A stretch of DNA of 64,000 nucleotides from Bacteroidota bacterium (GTDB lineage: Bacteria > Bacteroidota > Bacteroidia > Chitinophagales > BACL12). Shown in pieces: positions 43,456-52,735 of the stretch (its first letter is position 1; every line of letters starts with the position of its first letter). Made by a program: the position numbers and the translations under genes. The stretch is from positions 1-64,000 of the forward strand of contig JADJJZ010000006.1 in assembly GCA_016706255.1 (NCBI GenBank). Direction: 5' to 3'. The notes below the pieces were generated by a model. The model saw only the letters and a list, made by a program, of their open reading frames with translations. It ran no database searches and had not been told where the DNA came from.

Positions 43456-44829
43456 TTATTGCTGGCACATTTTTTTAACCAGTAACATTTCCTTATCAGC
43501 ATAATTAATAATTTCCTCTGCCGAATAAGTGATTTCAAAATCAGGCATAACTCCGGTATAAGGATAATCATAAAAAAAATCGTGGCTTAAATGAAAAATC
43601 GGGAATTGAATTTGAATAGTGGAATTAGGTAAAATTAATTTACAATAGCTACCGCCGTTGTTTCCGTTTAATCCACCTGCCGTCTCCTCACCAATTAGAA
43701 CCGCATCTGTATACCGTCGCAGATATGCTGCAGTAATACCGCTTGCAGAAGCTGACTTGCCGTTAACTAAAACATACAAATTTCCTTCATACCTATATTT
43801 ATGGGGTTTAATTTTATAAGTAAAAGTAGCATATCCATTTTCGTATTTACAGCGATAAAATTCCCCGACATTAAATTTTAACATTTGTAAAAAATATGTT
43901 CTTTTATCGACATAAGGTTTAGCGGCTCCTGTTTTTTTTGTCATTTGGTATGTTTGCACACTATCTAAAAAATACCCTAAAAATTCGGTTAGGTTGTTCC
44001 GGTTGCCACCTAAATTGTCTCTTAAATCAATAACTAAATTATTTACTTTATTTGATTCAATGTAATTGAATACACTTTTATAAAAAGCGGAATATTTGTG
44101 ATCCGGAAATCCATTTATATCTAAAACATAAATAGCGGTATCATTATTTAAGCGATAAAATTTACAATCTTCCATTTCGAATAACAGCGTATTTAATTCA
44201 ACTACTTCCTGAACAGGTTTAGATTGTATAGATGCAATTTTGAAAGTGCGATCGGGATTTTTTACCGTTACAATAAATGAGTCCGGATAATTTAAAAATC
44301 CGGCTAAAAAGAAATAACCATAATCTTTTGTATAACTGTTATTTGTAGTAATAAGATTGCCATCACTGCTGCGGTAATGCCACATTTTGTCAATTAAATA
44401 AGCAGTTGGAACAGCATTTATGGAAGCTACTTCTAATGGCAAAGTAATATTTGAAATTGTATCACCAAGCTGCTTAATAAGAAATAATTTTCTCCCATCT
44501 ATAAATACATCAAAAGGAAAATAATTAGGTTTTATTGGGGGCAAATCCATTTTAATTGTTTCAGTGTATGTATGTACACAATTTACCATAGTAGTATAAT
44601 ACCTGATTTCTTTGTAAAAGGAACGAATGCCAATTGAATCAGTAATTTTAGATTGAAGCGTATCTAATAAGCGTATAGCATTATTAATTGCAAATTCATT
44701 TCCGGGATGTGCATCGGCAAGCGCTTGTTGCAAAAAAACAATATCACTTTGCGCCTGTTGGGCAGAAATATTTTGTGCGTATGTATTATTTATAAAAAAA
44801 AATAAAAATAAAAGGATATAATATTTCAT
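43456..44829 (-). CDS. S41 family peptidase-like protein
   Basis: The protein has 457 residues from the ATG at 44829: signal peptide (1-19, TYAQ), an N-terminal helical region, then the S41 core VIDLRDNLGGNRNN, YVLVNGKSASASGITAAYLRRY, VLIGEETAGGLNGNN and LPNSTIQIQFP. The nucleophile should be in the SASAS stretch at residues 359-363. The GKG lysine of the CtpA-type Ser-Lys dyad is not at the usual place (GEETAGG), so it may be of the tricorn-like or an inactive type. A partial related protein lies at 63.2 kb. Predicted periplasmic or exported. Alone in its own unit between the TonB locus and the monooxygenase gene. Confidence 0.85.
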   Translation of the reverse strand: MKYYILLFLFFFINNTYAQNISAQQAQSDIVFLQQALADAHPGNEFAINNAIRLLDTLQSKITDSIGIRSFYKEIRYYTTMVNCVHTYTETIKMDLPPIKPNYFPFDVFIDGRKLFLIKQLGDTISNITLPLEVASINAVPTAYLIDKMWHYRSSDGNLITTNNSYTKDYGYFFLAGFLNYPDSFIVTVKNPDRTFKIASIQSKPVQEVVELNTLLFEMEDCKFYRLNNDTAIYVLDINGFPDHKYSAFYKSVFNYIESNKVNNLVIDLRDNLGGNRNNLTEFLGYFLDSVQTYQMTKKTGAAKPYVDKRTYFLQMLKFNVGEFYRCKYENGYATFTYKIKPHKYRYEGNLYVLVNGKSASASGITAAYLRRYTDAVLIGEETAGGLNGNNGGSYCKLILPNSTIQIQFPIFHLSHDFFYDYPYTGVMPDFEITYSAEEIINYADKEMLLVKKMCQQ

Positions 44830-44875
44830 ATGAGGTTCAGCGCGCCTTAAAAACAAAATTAAATGTTTAATCTGA

Positions 44876-46423
44876 TTAGTAAACTATTAATTTTTTACTT
44901 TCTATGTTGTTTAAGGAATGAATTTCAACAATATAAACACCGTTAGGCAGGTTTGAAATATCAATAGTATGATCAAATTGTTTCCCTGAAGTATTACCTT
45001 GAAGTTTAATATTATTATATCTTCTACCGAGTAAATCTGTAATCATTAATTTGTCAGCGGTAAGGTTGATTGAGGAAGTAATTGTTACAGTATTGTCTGC
45101 CGGATTTGGATACAAATTAAATGCTGCCGGATCAAATTGATTTTCGATTTCAAGTGGAAAATAAAAGGATGAGTCAATAATAATAAATTCATCACCTTCT
45201 TCATAATCGGTATATGCCATAAAGGTCATTAACATTTCATCTTTTGTATAAGCACCTTCATAAACATCAATAGGAGGGTCATTCGGATTGTCAGGATTAT
45301 CACTCGTATTATTATAAACCGCAATTGCATGAAAACGTGCACCATCCGGTACTTTCATAACTGATGGAAAAGTATAAAAATATTGCCAATGAAAATCCCA
45401 AACCGGAATATCAATAACCGGAATAGAATCACCTTCAATAGTTTCATACCAAATTTTATATGACTGCCCAAGCTTGTGCATATGTGGCATTATCGCTACA
45501 AAAGATTTATCGCCAATCATGGCTGATGAACGTTGCTTAAAAGTAACAATGCTATCGGCCGGAATATATAATGATCCGCTGATAGGATTATACAATGGTG
45601 TGCTTACTTCACATTCTCGCACTGTTGCAATATCATCAACAAATGTAAAATTTATTCTGGTGCTGTCTGTCAAACCTGCATTGTTAGGCGCATAATGTAT
45701 TTGTACAACAAAATCAGAACCTACAGGAATTTTAATTCCCCAATTTTCAGGTAAAAATAAGGGCCCGCTACCCGGCGACCAACCCCCAATGTAATTCACA
45801 ACATTTGGCCATCCGGTATCTTCATTAAATCCTGCCAATGGATCTAACTGATCTAATGAATCAGAATATCCGGTTGGATCTAAATACATATCTACGTGAT
45901 GCACCAGATTCCAATTTCCGGGAATAATTTCCATTATGTTGAAATATTTATCTTCAGTAAAACCGGTATGAATCACAAAATGGCGATATTCATCATAATC
46001 ATATTGTGTAACATATTCACCTATGGAAAAACTAGTATGCACAGTATCTAAAATGGATGTCCCGAAATTATAATGTGGCATTTCAACTGATGCTGTATCA
46101 CCGGCTTCAAGGCCGTCAAAAATCCATTTTGAAATGGCGAATTTTTCGTCGGCCGTAAGCACTAATTCACCTGCAAAATGTGTGTAGTTGTCATCTGCCG
46201 GCCATGGTGGCATTTCTTCTGTTAACGCGGCTTCTTCAATTTCACCTGCTTTTATTTTGGCTTCACTGTAGGTTAATAATGAAAAAGGTGCAATTCCTTC
46301 AGGACGATGGCAGCTTGTGCAGTTTTTATACAAAATCGGTGCAATATCTGCACTCCAGGTAGTTTGTGTATATACCCTAAAACAAAATAAGCATCCTGAT
46401 AACAATAAAAAATATTTCACCAT
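44876..46423 (-). CDS. T9SS-secreted cytochrome c / copper monooxygenase-like fusion
   Basis: The protein has 515 residues from the ATG at 46423. After the signal peptide (about 1-20) comes a cytochrome c-type domain with one haem motif CTSCH (Cys35, Cys38, His39) followed by MPPWP (residues 71-75). The centre resembles the copper type II ascorbate-dependent monooxygenase (PHM) fold: NLVHHVDM (His175, His176), VQIHYAP (His243), and PHMHKLGQ (His314, His316). The C-terminal 80 residues are a T9SS type A sorting domain (NLYPNPADN, LLGRRYNNI, LPNGVYIVEI). A haem domain delivering electrons to a copper site on an exported protein is plausible; the substrate is unknown. Confidence 0.82.
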   Translation of the reverse strand: MVKYFLLLSGCLFCFRVYTQTTWSADIAPILYKNCTSCHRPEGIAPFSLLTYSEAKIKAGEIEEAALTEEMPPWPADDNYTHFAGELVLTADEKFAISKWIFDGLEAGDTASVEMPHYNFGTSILDTVHTSFSIGEYVTQYDYDEYRHFVIHTGFTEDKYFNIMEIIPGNWNLVHHVDMYLDPTGYSDSLDQLDPLAGFNEDTGWPNVVNYIGGWSPGSGPLFLPENWGIKIPVGSDFVVQIHYAPNNAGLTDSTRINFTFVDDIATVRECEVSTPLYNPISGSLYIPADSIVTFKQRSSAMIGDKSFVAIMPHMHKLGQSYKIWYETIEGDSIPVIDIPVWDFHWQYFYTFPSVMKVPDGARFHAIAVYNNTSDNPDNPNDPPIDVYEGAYTKDEMLMTFMAYTDYEEGDEFIIIDSSFYFPLEIENQFDPAAFNLYPNPADNTVTITSSINLTADKLMITDLLGRRYNNIKLQGNTSGKQFDHTIDISNLPNGVYIVEIHSLNNIESKKLIVY

Positions 46424-46548
46424 GTAAATGTACAATCCCTTTATAAAAGAATTATACTTTTAACAACAATTAAATATAAAATATTTAGTTGGTCTACAGC
46501 CTGTTTTTAGCTTAATTAGTTGAAAACCAACTCATTCTGTTAAGAAGA

Positions 46549-47736
46549 TTATTGAATCACACCCAATTCTTTCCCAACTTTAGTAAAAGCAGCAATTGCT
46601 TTATCCAAATGATGTCTGTCGTGACCCGCTGAAATTTGCACACGAATTCTCGCCTGTCCTTTCGGCACAACCGGAAAATAAAAACCGATTACATAAATGC
46701 CTTCATCCAATAATTTAGCTGCCATGGTTTGACTTAATACGGCATCATATAACATAATAGGTACAATTGGATGTTCACCCGGTTTAATATCAAATCCTGC
46801 CGCCGTCATTTTTTCACGGAAATAGGTTGTGTTGGTTTCCAGTTTATCGCGTAATTCTGTTGTTTCACTTAATAAATCTAAAACTGCAATTGATGCTCCG
46901 GTTATTGATGGTGCTAACGTATTTGAAAATAAATACGGACGTGAACGTTGACGCAACATTTCGATTATTTCTTTTCTGCCTGATGTAAATCCTCCACTTG
47001 CACCACCTAATGCTTTTCCCAATGTGCCGGTAATGATATCTATTTTACCCATTACACCACGATGTTCATGTGTGCCTCTTCCTGTTTTTCCTAAAAATCC
47101 GGAAGCATGGCACTCATCAATCATGATTAATGCATTATATTTTTCTGCAAGAGCAACAATTAAATCTAATCGTGCAATAGTGCCATCCATACTAAATGCG
47201 CCATCAGTAACAATAATTCTGTTGCGTTGTGCCTGTGCTAATTTTAATTGTGCTTCCAAATCATCCATATCATTATGCGCATAACGATAACGAACGGCTT
47301 TACATAAACGAACACCATCAATTATGGACGCATGATTTAATGCATCAGAAATAATAGCATCTTCTTCATTAAATAATGGTTCAAACACACCACCATTTGC
47401 ATCAAATGCTGCTGCATATAAAATAGTATCTTCTGTCCCTAAAAATTCAGATAATTTATTTTCTAAAGTTTTATGAATATCCTGAGTTCCACAAATAAAA
47501 CGCACAGAGCTCATACCATATCCATGACTGTCAATTGCTTTTTTTGCAGCTTCAATCACTTTTGGATGTGAGCTTAATCCTAAATAATTATTAGCGCAAA
47601 AATTAATTACCGAGCGACCATCTTCTAACTTAATATCAGCACCCTGCGGTGAGGTAATTACGCGTTCGTTTTTATATAATCCTGAATCTTTAATTTCCTG
47701 AATTTCGGCCTGAAGACGGTTTTGAATGGTATACAT
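46549..47736 (-). CDS. kbl: Glycine C-acetyltransferase (2-amino-3-ketobutyrate CoA ligase)
   Basis: The protein has 395 residues from the ATG at 47736. It is an alpha-oxoamine synthase: NFCANNYLGLSSHPKVIEAA, GTQDIHKTLENKLSEFLG, DALNHASIIDG, DECHASGFLGKTGRGTHEH, and GTLGKALGGASGGF with the PLP lysine. The ERVITSPQGADIKL and RSRPYLFSNTLAP segments favour Kbl over AONS/BioF or KBL-like serine palmitoyltransferase. It cleaves 2-amino-3-ketobutyrate with CoA to glycine and acetyl-CoA in threonine breakdown. The partner dehydrogenase (tdh) is not adjacent. The longer upstream frame uses a TTG and lacks family character. Confidence 0.95.
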   Translation of the reverse strand: MYTIQNRLQAEIQEIKDSGLYKNERVITSPQGADIKLEDGRSVINFCANNYLGLSSHPKVIEAAKKAIDSHGYGMSSVRFICGTQDIHKTLENKLSEFLGTEDTILYAAAFDANGGVFEPLFNEEDAIISDALNHASIIDGVRLCKAVRYRYAHNDMDDLEAQLKLAQAQRNRIIVTDGAFSMDGTIARLDLIVALAEKYNALIMIDECHASGFLGKTGRGTHEHRGVMGKIDIITGTLGKALGGASGGFTSGRKEIIEMLRQRSRPYLFSNTLAPSITGASIAVLDLLSETTELRDKLETNTTYFREKMTAAGFDIKPGEHPIVPIMLYDAVLSQTMAAKLLDEGIYVIGFYFPVVPKGQARIRVQISAGHDRHHLDKAIAAFTKVGKELGVIQ

Positions 47737-47837
47737 ATGTAAATTTTGCTGTGAAATTATGCTAACTAAATGGTTCAAGCAACTTCAAATAAAAATGATT
47801 TGTATTTTTATTACTGAATCACACCAAACCAATTTAT

Positions 47838-50800
47838 ATGCGCAAGTTGTTTACTGTCGTTTGTTTGCTTTTTTCAGCCCTTTTATCTCAATCTCAAACC
47901 CCCATTGGCGGCATTATTAATACGTATTCAAAAGTAGATTCAGTAAATACATGTCTAAACACGGCATATGCGGTTACACCCGGAAGTTTTGCAGTTGGCG
48001 ATAAAGTTTTGCTCATTCAAATGAAGGGGGCAGATGTAAACCTGACTAACACGGCAAGTTTCGGTAATATCAACGCTTATAACAATGCAGGAAATTATGA
48101 GTTTGCGATAATCGCATCGATAACCGGAACTGCTATAAAATTTGAAAATGTATTACTCCGGACATACACAAACGGTGCGGCTTTACAATTGGTAAAAGTG
48201 CCTGAATATGCCGATGCCAATGTAACAACCACCCTAACTTCCGCCGAATGGAACGGTTCTACAGGTGGAATTTTGGTTTTACAGGCCGATTTATTGACCC
48301 TGAATGCCAATTTAGATGTCAGCGGAAAAGGTTTTAGAGGTGGCAATGCCGGAAATTTCCCTTCCAGTTGCCCTACAGGCACAGGAACCTCATTATACTA
48401 TTCTGATACCCTCAGTGGAAAGGGTGGCGAAAAAGGCGAAGGAATAGCACTTTTAACAAATGCCTACCTCGCTTGTCGCGGAAAAGCTGCCAATGGAGGC
48501 GGTGGAGGAAACGATCACAACGCAGGCGCAGGTGGCGGTGGAAACGGTGCTGCAGGCGGAATTGGCGGCGAAAATGACGAACCGGTGTTTTCTTGCCCGG
48601 GAAGCGAAGGTTTTGCCGGAATAAGCGTGGACAACACGGCTTTGAGTAATAAAATATTCGCTGGAGCGGGCGGTGGTGCCGGACATGGTAATAACAATAA
48701 TGCAAGCGACGGCGGCGATGGCGGAGGAATCGTGATTATAGTAGCAAATCAGATAAATGGCAATGGCTATAGCATCATTTCGAACGGATTATCTGTTACT
48801 GACCTTGCCTGGGGCGATGGAGCCGGTGGCGGTGGTGCGGGAGGTTCAGTTGCAATAAATGCAAATACCGTTTCATCACTTGCAATAAATGCAAAAGGCG
48901 GAAAAGGCGGCGATACAGGTGCCGACCAATGCACAGGTCCGGGTGGTGGCGGCGCAGGTGGTGTGTTAAAGGTCAATTTAGGCGCTGTTTGGCCCGGAGT
49001 AACTACTGATTTAACCGGAGGCACATTTGGAACAAACACTACCGTAACCAGCGATTGCTTTGGAGATAACAACGGAGCTGCTGCAGGTGGAAACGGAATT
49101 ACCGTTACGGGATTTTCACTATCAGAAAGTGTAACCGCTTATAACCCGGATTTTGCCAACGCGGGAGATGATGAGTTAGTGTGCGCCGGAAATACAATAA
49201 CATTAAATGCATCAGGTGGCGTTGCTTATAGCTGGTCGCCGACAACTTATCTTGACAATCCTTTAATTGCAAATCCTAATTGCGCGCCGGGTGCGGATAT
49301 TACTTATACCGTTACCGTAACAAATGGCTCCGGATGTACTGATACTGATAATTTAACTGTAACAATTGCTCCTGCTGTAGTAGCAAATGCCGGTGACGAT
49401 GTAATTGTTTGTGGTGGAGCCGGTGCTGCACTTTCTGCTTCAGGTGGTGTTAATTATAGCTGGTCACCAACTGCATTTTTAGATAATCCGTTAATTGCAA
49501 ATCCGGTTAGCTCAACACCAATCGATTTAATTTATACAGTTACAGTAACCGATGCAAATGGTTGTGTTGGAACAGATGAAGTTTTTGTGGATATAAGTAA
49601 TGCTGATTTTTTAACAACAAGCGATGATGCATCTGTTTGCGCCGGAGGCTCTCTCGAATTAAATGTTAGTGGCGGAACAACATATATTTGGTCGCCTTCT
49701 ACTTATTTAGATAATCCATTTATTGCTAATCCAATTTGCACACCATTAGATGATATTACTTATTATGTTGCTTCATTTAATTTAGATGGTTGTGAAGATA
49801 TCGATACGGTAATTATTTCTGTAACAACAAGTGACTTTGTATCTGCAGGTGATGATATTGAAATTTGTGCAGGTAACTCCACAACATTAAATGCAACCGG
49901 CGGATTAATTTACAACTGGAGTCCGTCAACTTTTTTAGATGATGCAACAATTGCGAATCCGATATGTACGCCGTTAACGGATATGACATATATTGTTACA
50001 GCAACGTCAGGTTTTGGTTGTATTGATGCAGATACTATTTCAGTAAATGTATTGCCTTCCGATTTTGCAGATGCTGTTGCAACGGCAAGTGTGTGCGCCG
50101 GAACTACAGTTGAATTATCTGCTTCAGGTGGTGTTGAATATAGCTGGTCGCCTGTAACTTATTTAGATGATCCGTTTAGTGCAAATCCAATTTGTACACC
50201 GTTAACCGATATTACTTATACGGTAACTGTTACAAATGCTTTTGGTTGTTTAGATGAGGCAACAGTAAATGTTAATGCAATCTCGCCCTTGCCGGTTATT
50301 GCCGGTCCTGATACAGTTACTTGTGGCATTGGTCAGATAAAATTATTTGTAAGTGAAGGCGAATCCTATTTATGGACACCTGCAACTTATTTAGACAATG
50401 CATTTGTTCAGGAGCCAACAAGTAATCCCGCAACTTCAATTACTTATATTGTTTTTGTTACAGATATAAATGGTTGCATAAATTCAGATACCGTTGATAT
50501 TATTGTTAATCCAAATCCGGATATAATTGCATCAAATGATATTACCATTTGCAGAGGCGATACCGTTACCTTGTCAGCAAGTGGTGGTGTTGAATATGTG
50601 TGGTTCCCTGAACCTATAGAACCATGTGCCGATTGCGAAACTATTATTGCTGCACCAACTGCAACCACAACTTATACCGTTCAAGGTTATGATGCAAATG
50701 GCTGTTTTTCAATTGACGAAGTTGTAGTTACGGTTGATGTGTGTGATGCAATTTATAACCAATTGGTTGGGGAGATAAATATTTATCCAAACCCGGCAAA

Positions 50801-51008
50801 TAATTATATTGTTGTTGAAATGCCGGAAATAGTTACTTCTCCTAAATTTATATTATTCAATATTTTAGGTGAACAAATTCCATTGAAAATAAATACAACG
50901 AATAATACTTCTACATTAAACTTTGATAAACTACCAACCCAGCAATTGGTTTTACAAATAGTTACAGATTTTGGTGTTATTTATAAAACAATAACAGTCC
51001 AAAATTAA
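47838..51008 (+). CDS. Large T9SS-secreted glycine-rich repeat protein (putative adhesin)
   Basis: The protein has 1056 residues: signal peptide (1-19, SQSQ), an N-terminal domain to about residue 100, a glycine-rich region (GGGGNDHNAGAGGGGNG and similar) with short strands to about 440, seven tandem repeats of about 76 residues (440-970), and a T9SS type A domain (NIYPNPANNYIVVE ... KTITVQN). Each repeat has VCAG-x-x-x-x-L-x-x-SGG-x-x-YxWSP-x-x-[YF]LD and ends with a YTVTVT-x-x-x-GC motif. The repeats resemble Ig/PKD-like surface modules with a conserved Cys pair. It probably forms an extended surface or matrix filament (inference). It ends at a strong terminator. Confidence 0.88.
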   Translation: MRKLFTVVCLLFSALLSQSQTPIGGIINTYSKVDSVNTCLNTAYAVTPGSFAVGDKVLLIQMKGADVNLTNTASFGNINAYNNAGNYEFAIIASITGTAIKFENVLLRTYTNGAALQLVKVPEYADANVTTTLTSAEWNGSTGGILVLQADLLTLNANLDVSGKGFRGGNAGNFPSSCPTGTGTSLYYSDTLSGKGGEKGEGIALLTNAYLACRGKAANGGGGGNDHNAGAGGGGNGAAGGIGGENDEPVFSCPGSEGFAGISVDNTALSNKIFAGAGGGAGHGNNNNASDGGDGGGIVIIVANQINGNGYSIISNGLSVTDLAWGDGAGGGGAGGSVAINANTVSSLAINAKGGKGGDTGADQCTGPGGGGAGGVLKVNLGAVWPGVTTDLTGGTFGTNTTVTSDCFGDNNGAAAGGNGITVTGFSLSESVTAYNPDFANAGDDELVCAGNTITLNASGGVAYSWSPTTYLDNPLIANPNCAPGADITYTVTVTNGSGCTDTDNLTVTIAPAVVANAGDDVIVCGGAGAALSASGGVNYSWSPTAFLDNPLIANPVSSTPIDLIYTVTVTDANGCVGTDEVFVDISNADFLTTSDDASVCAGGSLELNVSGGTTYIWSPSTYLDNPFIANPICTPLDDITYYVASFNLDGCEDIDTVIISVTTSDFVSAGDDIEICAGNSTTLNATGGLIYNWSPSTFLDDATIANPICTPLTDMTYIVTATSGFGCIDADTISVNVLPSDFADAVATASVCAGTTVELSASGGVEYSWSPVTYLDDPFSANPICTPLTDITYTVTVTNAFGCLDEATVNVNAISPLPVIAGPDTVTCGIGQIKLFVSEGESYLWTPATYLDNAFVQEPTSNPATSITYIVFVTDINGCINSDTVDIIVNPNPDIIASNDITICRGDTVTLSASGGVEYVWFPEPIEPCADCETIIAAPTATTTYTVQGYDANGCFSIDEVVVTVDVCDAIYNQLVGEINIYPNPANNYIVVEMPEIVTSPKFILFNILGEQIPLKINTTNNTSTLNFDKLPTQQLVLQIVTDFGVIYKTITVQN
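49155..50750 (+). repeat. Seven tandem coding repeats of about 228 bases
   Basis: Inside the large T9SS protein, seven units of 75-76 codons follow each other without spacers. Their protein consensus contains VCAG, SGG, Y-x-WSP, LD[ND], ANP-x-C-x-P and [YI]TVTVT...GC. Units 1-5 are closest to one another; units 6 and 7 are divergent. The DNA copies are not near-identical, so this is old duplication rather than a fresh array. Confidence 0.8.
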
Positions 51009-51012
51009 TTAG

Positions 51013-51047
51013 AAAAGGCGCGTTACTTTTTGAAACGCGCCTTTTTT
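51013..51047. terminator. Strong bidirectional terminator
   Basis: AAAAGGCGCGTT pairs with AACGCGCCTTTT around a 10-base loop, followed by six Ts. It ends the adhesin gene and can serve the convergent serine hydrolase gene. Confidence 0.9.
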
Positions 51048-51072
51048 ATTTGAGATAAAATGAAATTAGCAT

Positions 51073-52722
51073 TTACATTTTATCGTATCGTAAATTAAAT
51101 ATCCAATCATCGCCAATTACAATTGCATCATCCTCTACACGTAAATACATGTCGTAGTCTACCATGTAATAGATATTGCCGCAAATATTTTCCATACGCA
51201 GTTTATTGAAAGGGAAGTTGCGTAAATACAATTGGTGTTTATATTTTCTGTAAATTACTTTAACCTTGTTGTTATGGTTTTGCAGATAATATTTTCCCGT
51301 AAAATTTTCAACAGGTATATTGGCTGAATCTTCAATTTTATTGTAAAGCCGTTTATTTAAAAAATATTCTCCGCCAATCCAGGAAAATTCTGTTACGGTA
51401 TCATTTATCATAACAAACTCAACTGCATTTCTCAATGAGTCGGTATAATAAATGGTGTTTCCCATTTTACCGGTATAGGTTAAGGCATGATACCGTGTAC
51501 TTTTATTTAATGGTAATCTTAAAATAAGTGTATCACCTTTTAATTTTACTTCGCGTATAAAATTATTTTCAGTAATAAAAACACCTTCTAGTAATTTCTG
51601 ATTAAATCCGGGCAATACATCCGTTTTTGTTTCTGTTGCCGGGTAGTTCATTATTGCATTAGAAACTTTATCTACGGCAACAAAAGGGGAATAATTAACT
51701 GCATTATTCCACGCAATTATAGAAATATGTTCATCCGGGAAACGGCGGTATTGCGTTAAATATTCACCCCAGCCTCCGGAGTGTTCATACACAGCTTTAC
51801 CACGATATGGTTTTTTAATTATCCCGCAACCATAATAAACACTATTGCCATTATTTAATGAAAATGTTTTTTGTAATGTATCTATCAGTGCCTGCTTTTT
51901 TGCGCCAAGCTGATTGTGATAAAAATTTTTATCCCACAAATACATATCATACAAAGTGGAATTTACTCCCGTTGCACCAATTGCATCGGCATAGGCAAAT
52001 GAGCCGTGTGCTTTTCCTTTTTTAGATAAAGGATAATTGCCCGTTCCGTCCTTCAAATATTTTTCCTTTCCTTCAGACACATATGTGTTCTGCATGCCTA
52101 AGGGAATAAAAATATTTTGCGTTAAATATGTTGAATAAGTTAATCCACTCGCTTTCTCAATAACCATTGCAAGTAACATATACCCTGCATTACTATAAGC
52201 AAACGATTCGCCAACAGGTGCATTTAATTCGGGATATGCCTGCTGATATTGCACCATGCCATCAAATGTAAATAACTGTTTGTTATAGTTATATAGAAAG
52301 GATGCAAGTTCAAATTGGTCGCGAATGCCACTGGTATGACTTAATAGTTGATTTATGGTTATTGGTTGACCATAATCAGGAAATTCAGGCACATATTTAT
52401 GAATATCGTCGTTGCGATTTAATTTTCCTTCTTCTTCTAACAGCAAGATGGCAATGCCGGTAAACATTTTAGTTACAGAACCAATATTGTACTGTGTGTG
52501 TAACCCGATAGGCAATTCTTTTTTAACGTTCGCATATCCTGAAGAACTGAAATAAACAATGGAATCATCTTTTATTACTATAACGCCCATGCCCGGACCA
52601 TTGCTGTCGGGATTTGTGCCATATAAAATACTGTCTAATTGCTGATAAGTAACTCCGGTTTCAAACTGCGCATACGTGAAGAAATATCCAAAACAAAAAA
52701 GCAACAGAAAAAAATAGCGCAT
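51073..52722 (-). CDS. Secreted serine hydrolase (beta-lactamase/class C type)
   Basis: The protein has 549 residues with a signal peptide (1-19, YAQ). The S-x-x-K motif is GSVTK (Ser82, Lys85), the Y-x-N motif is YSN (Tyr176-Asn178), and HSGG in EHSGGWGEY takes the place of the KTG box. The N-terminal 350 residues form the serine-hydrolase domain; residues about 380-549 are an all-beta domain with YYLQNHNNKVKVIYR. This matches Bacteroidota proteins in which an esterase/D-aminopeptidase-like domain carries a lipocalin-like tail. It is a tandem paralogue of the upstream gene, with 13 bases between them. Confidence 0.9.
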   Translation of the reverse strand: MRYFFLLLFCFGYFFTYAQFETGVTYQQLDSILYGTNPDSNGPGMGVIVIKDDSIVYFSSSGYANVKKELPIGLHTQYNIGSVTKMFTGIAILLLEEEGKLNRNDDIHKYVPEFPDYGQPITINQLLSHTSGIRDQFELASFLYNYNKQLFTFDGMVQYQQAYPELNAPVGESFAYSNAGYMLLAMVIEKASGLTYSTYLTQNIFIPLGMQNTYVSEGKEKYLKDGTGNYPLSKKGKAHGSFAYADAIGATGVNSTLYDMYLWDKNFYHNQLGAKKQALIDTLQKTFSLNNGNSVYYGCGIIKKPYRGKAVYEHSGGWGEYLTQYRRFPDEHISIIAWNNAVNYSPFVAVDKVSNAIMNYPATETKTDVLPGFNQKLLEGVFITENNFIREVKLKGDTLILRLPLNKSTRYHALTYTGKMGNTIYYTDSLRNAVEFVMINDTVTEFSWIGGEYFLNKRLYNKIEDSANIPVENFTGKYYLQNHNNKVKVIYRKYKHQLYLRNFPFNKLRMENICGNIYYMVDYDMYLRVEDDAIVIGDDWIFNLRYDKM

Positions 52723-52735
52723 GTGTTCCTTTTAT

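Noticed and set aside
49155..50750. CRISPR-like or satellite array in the T9SS adhesin gene
   Set aside because: The repeat is in frame, about 228 bases long, diverged at DNA level, and has no spacers; it encodes tandem protein modules.
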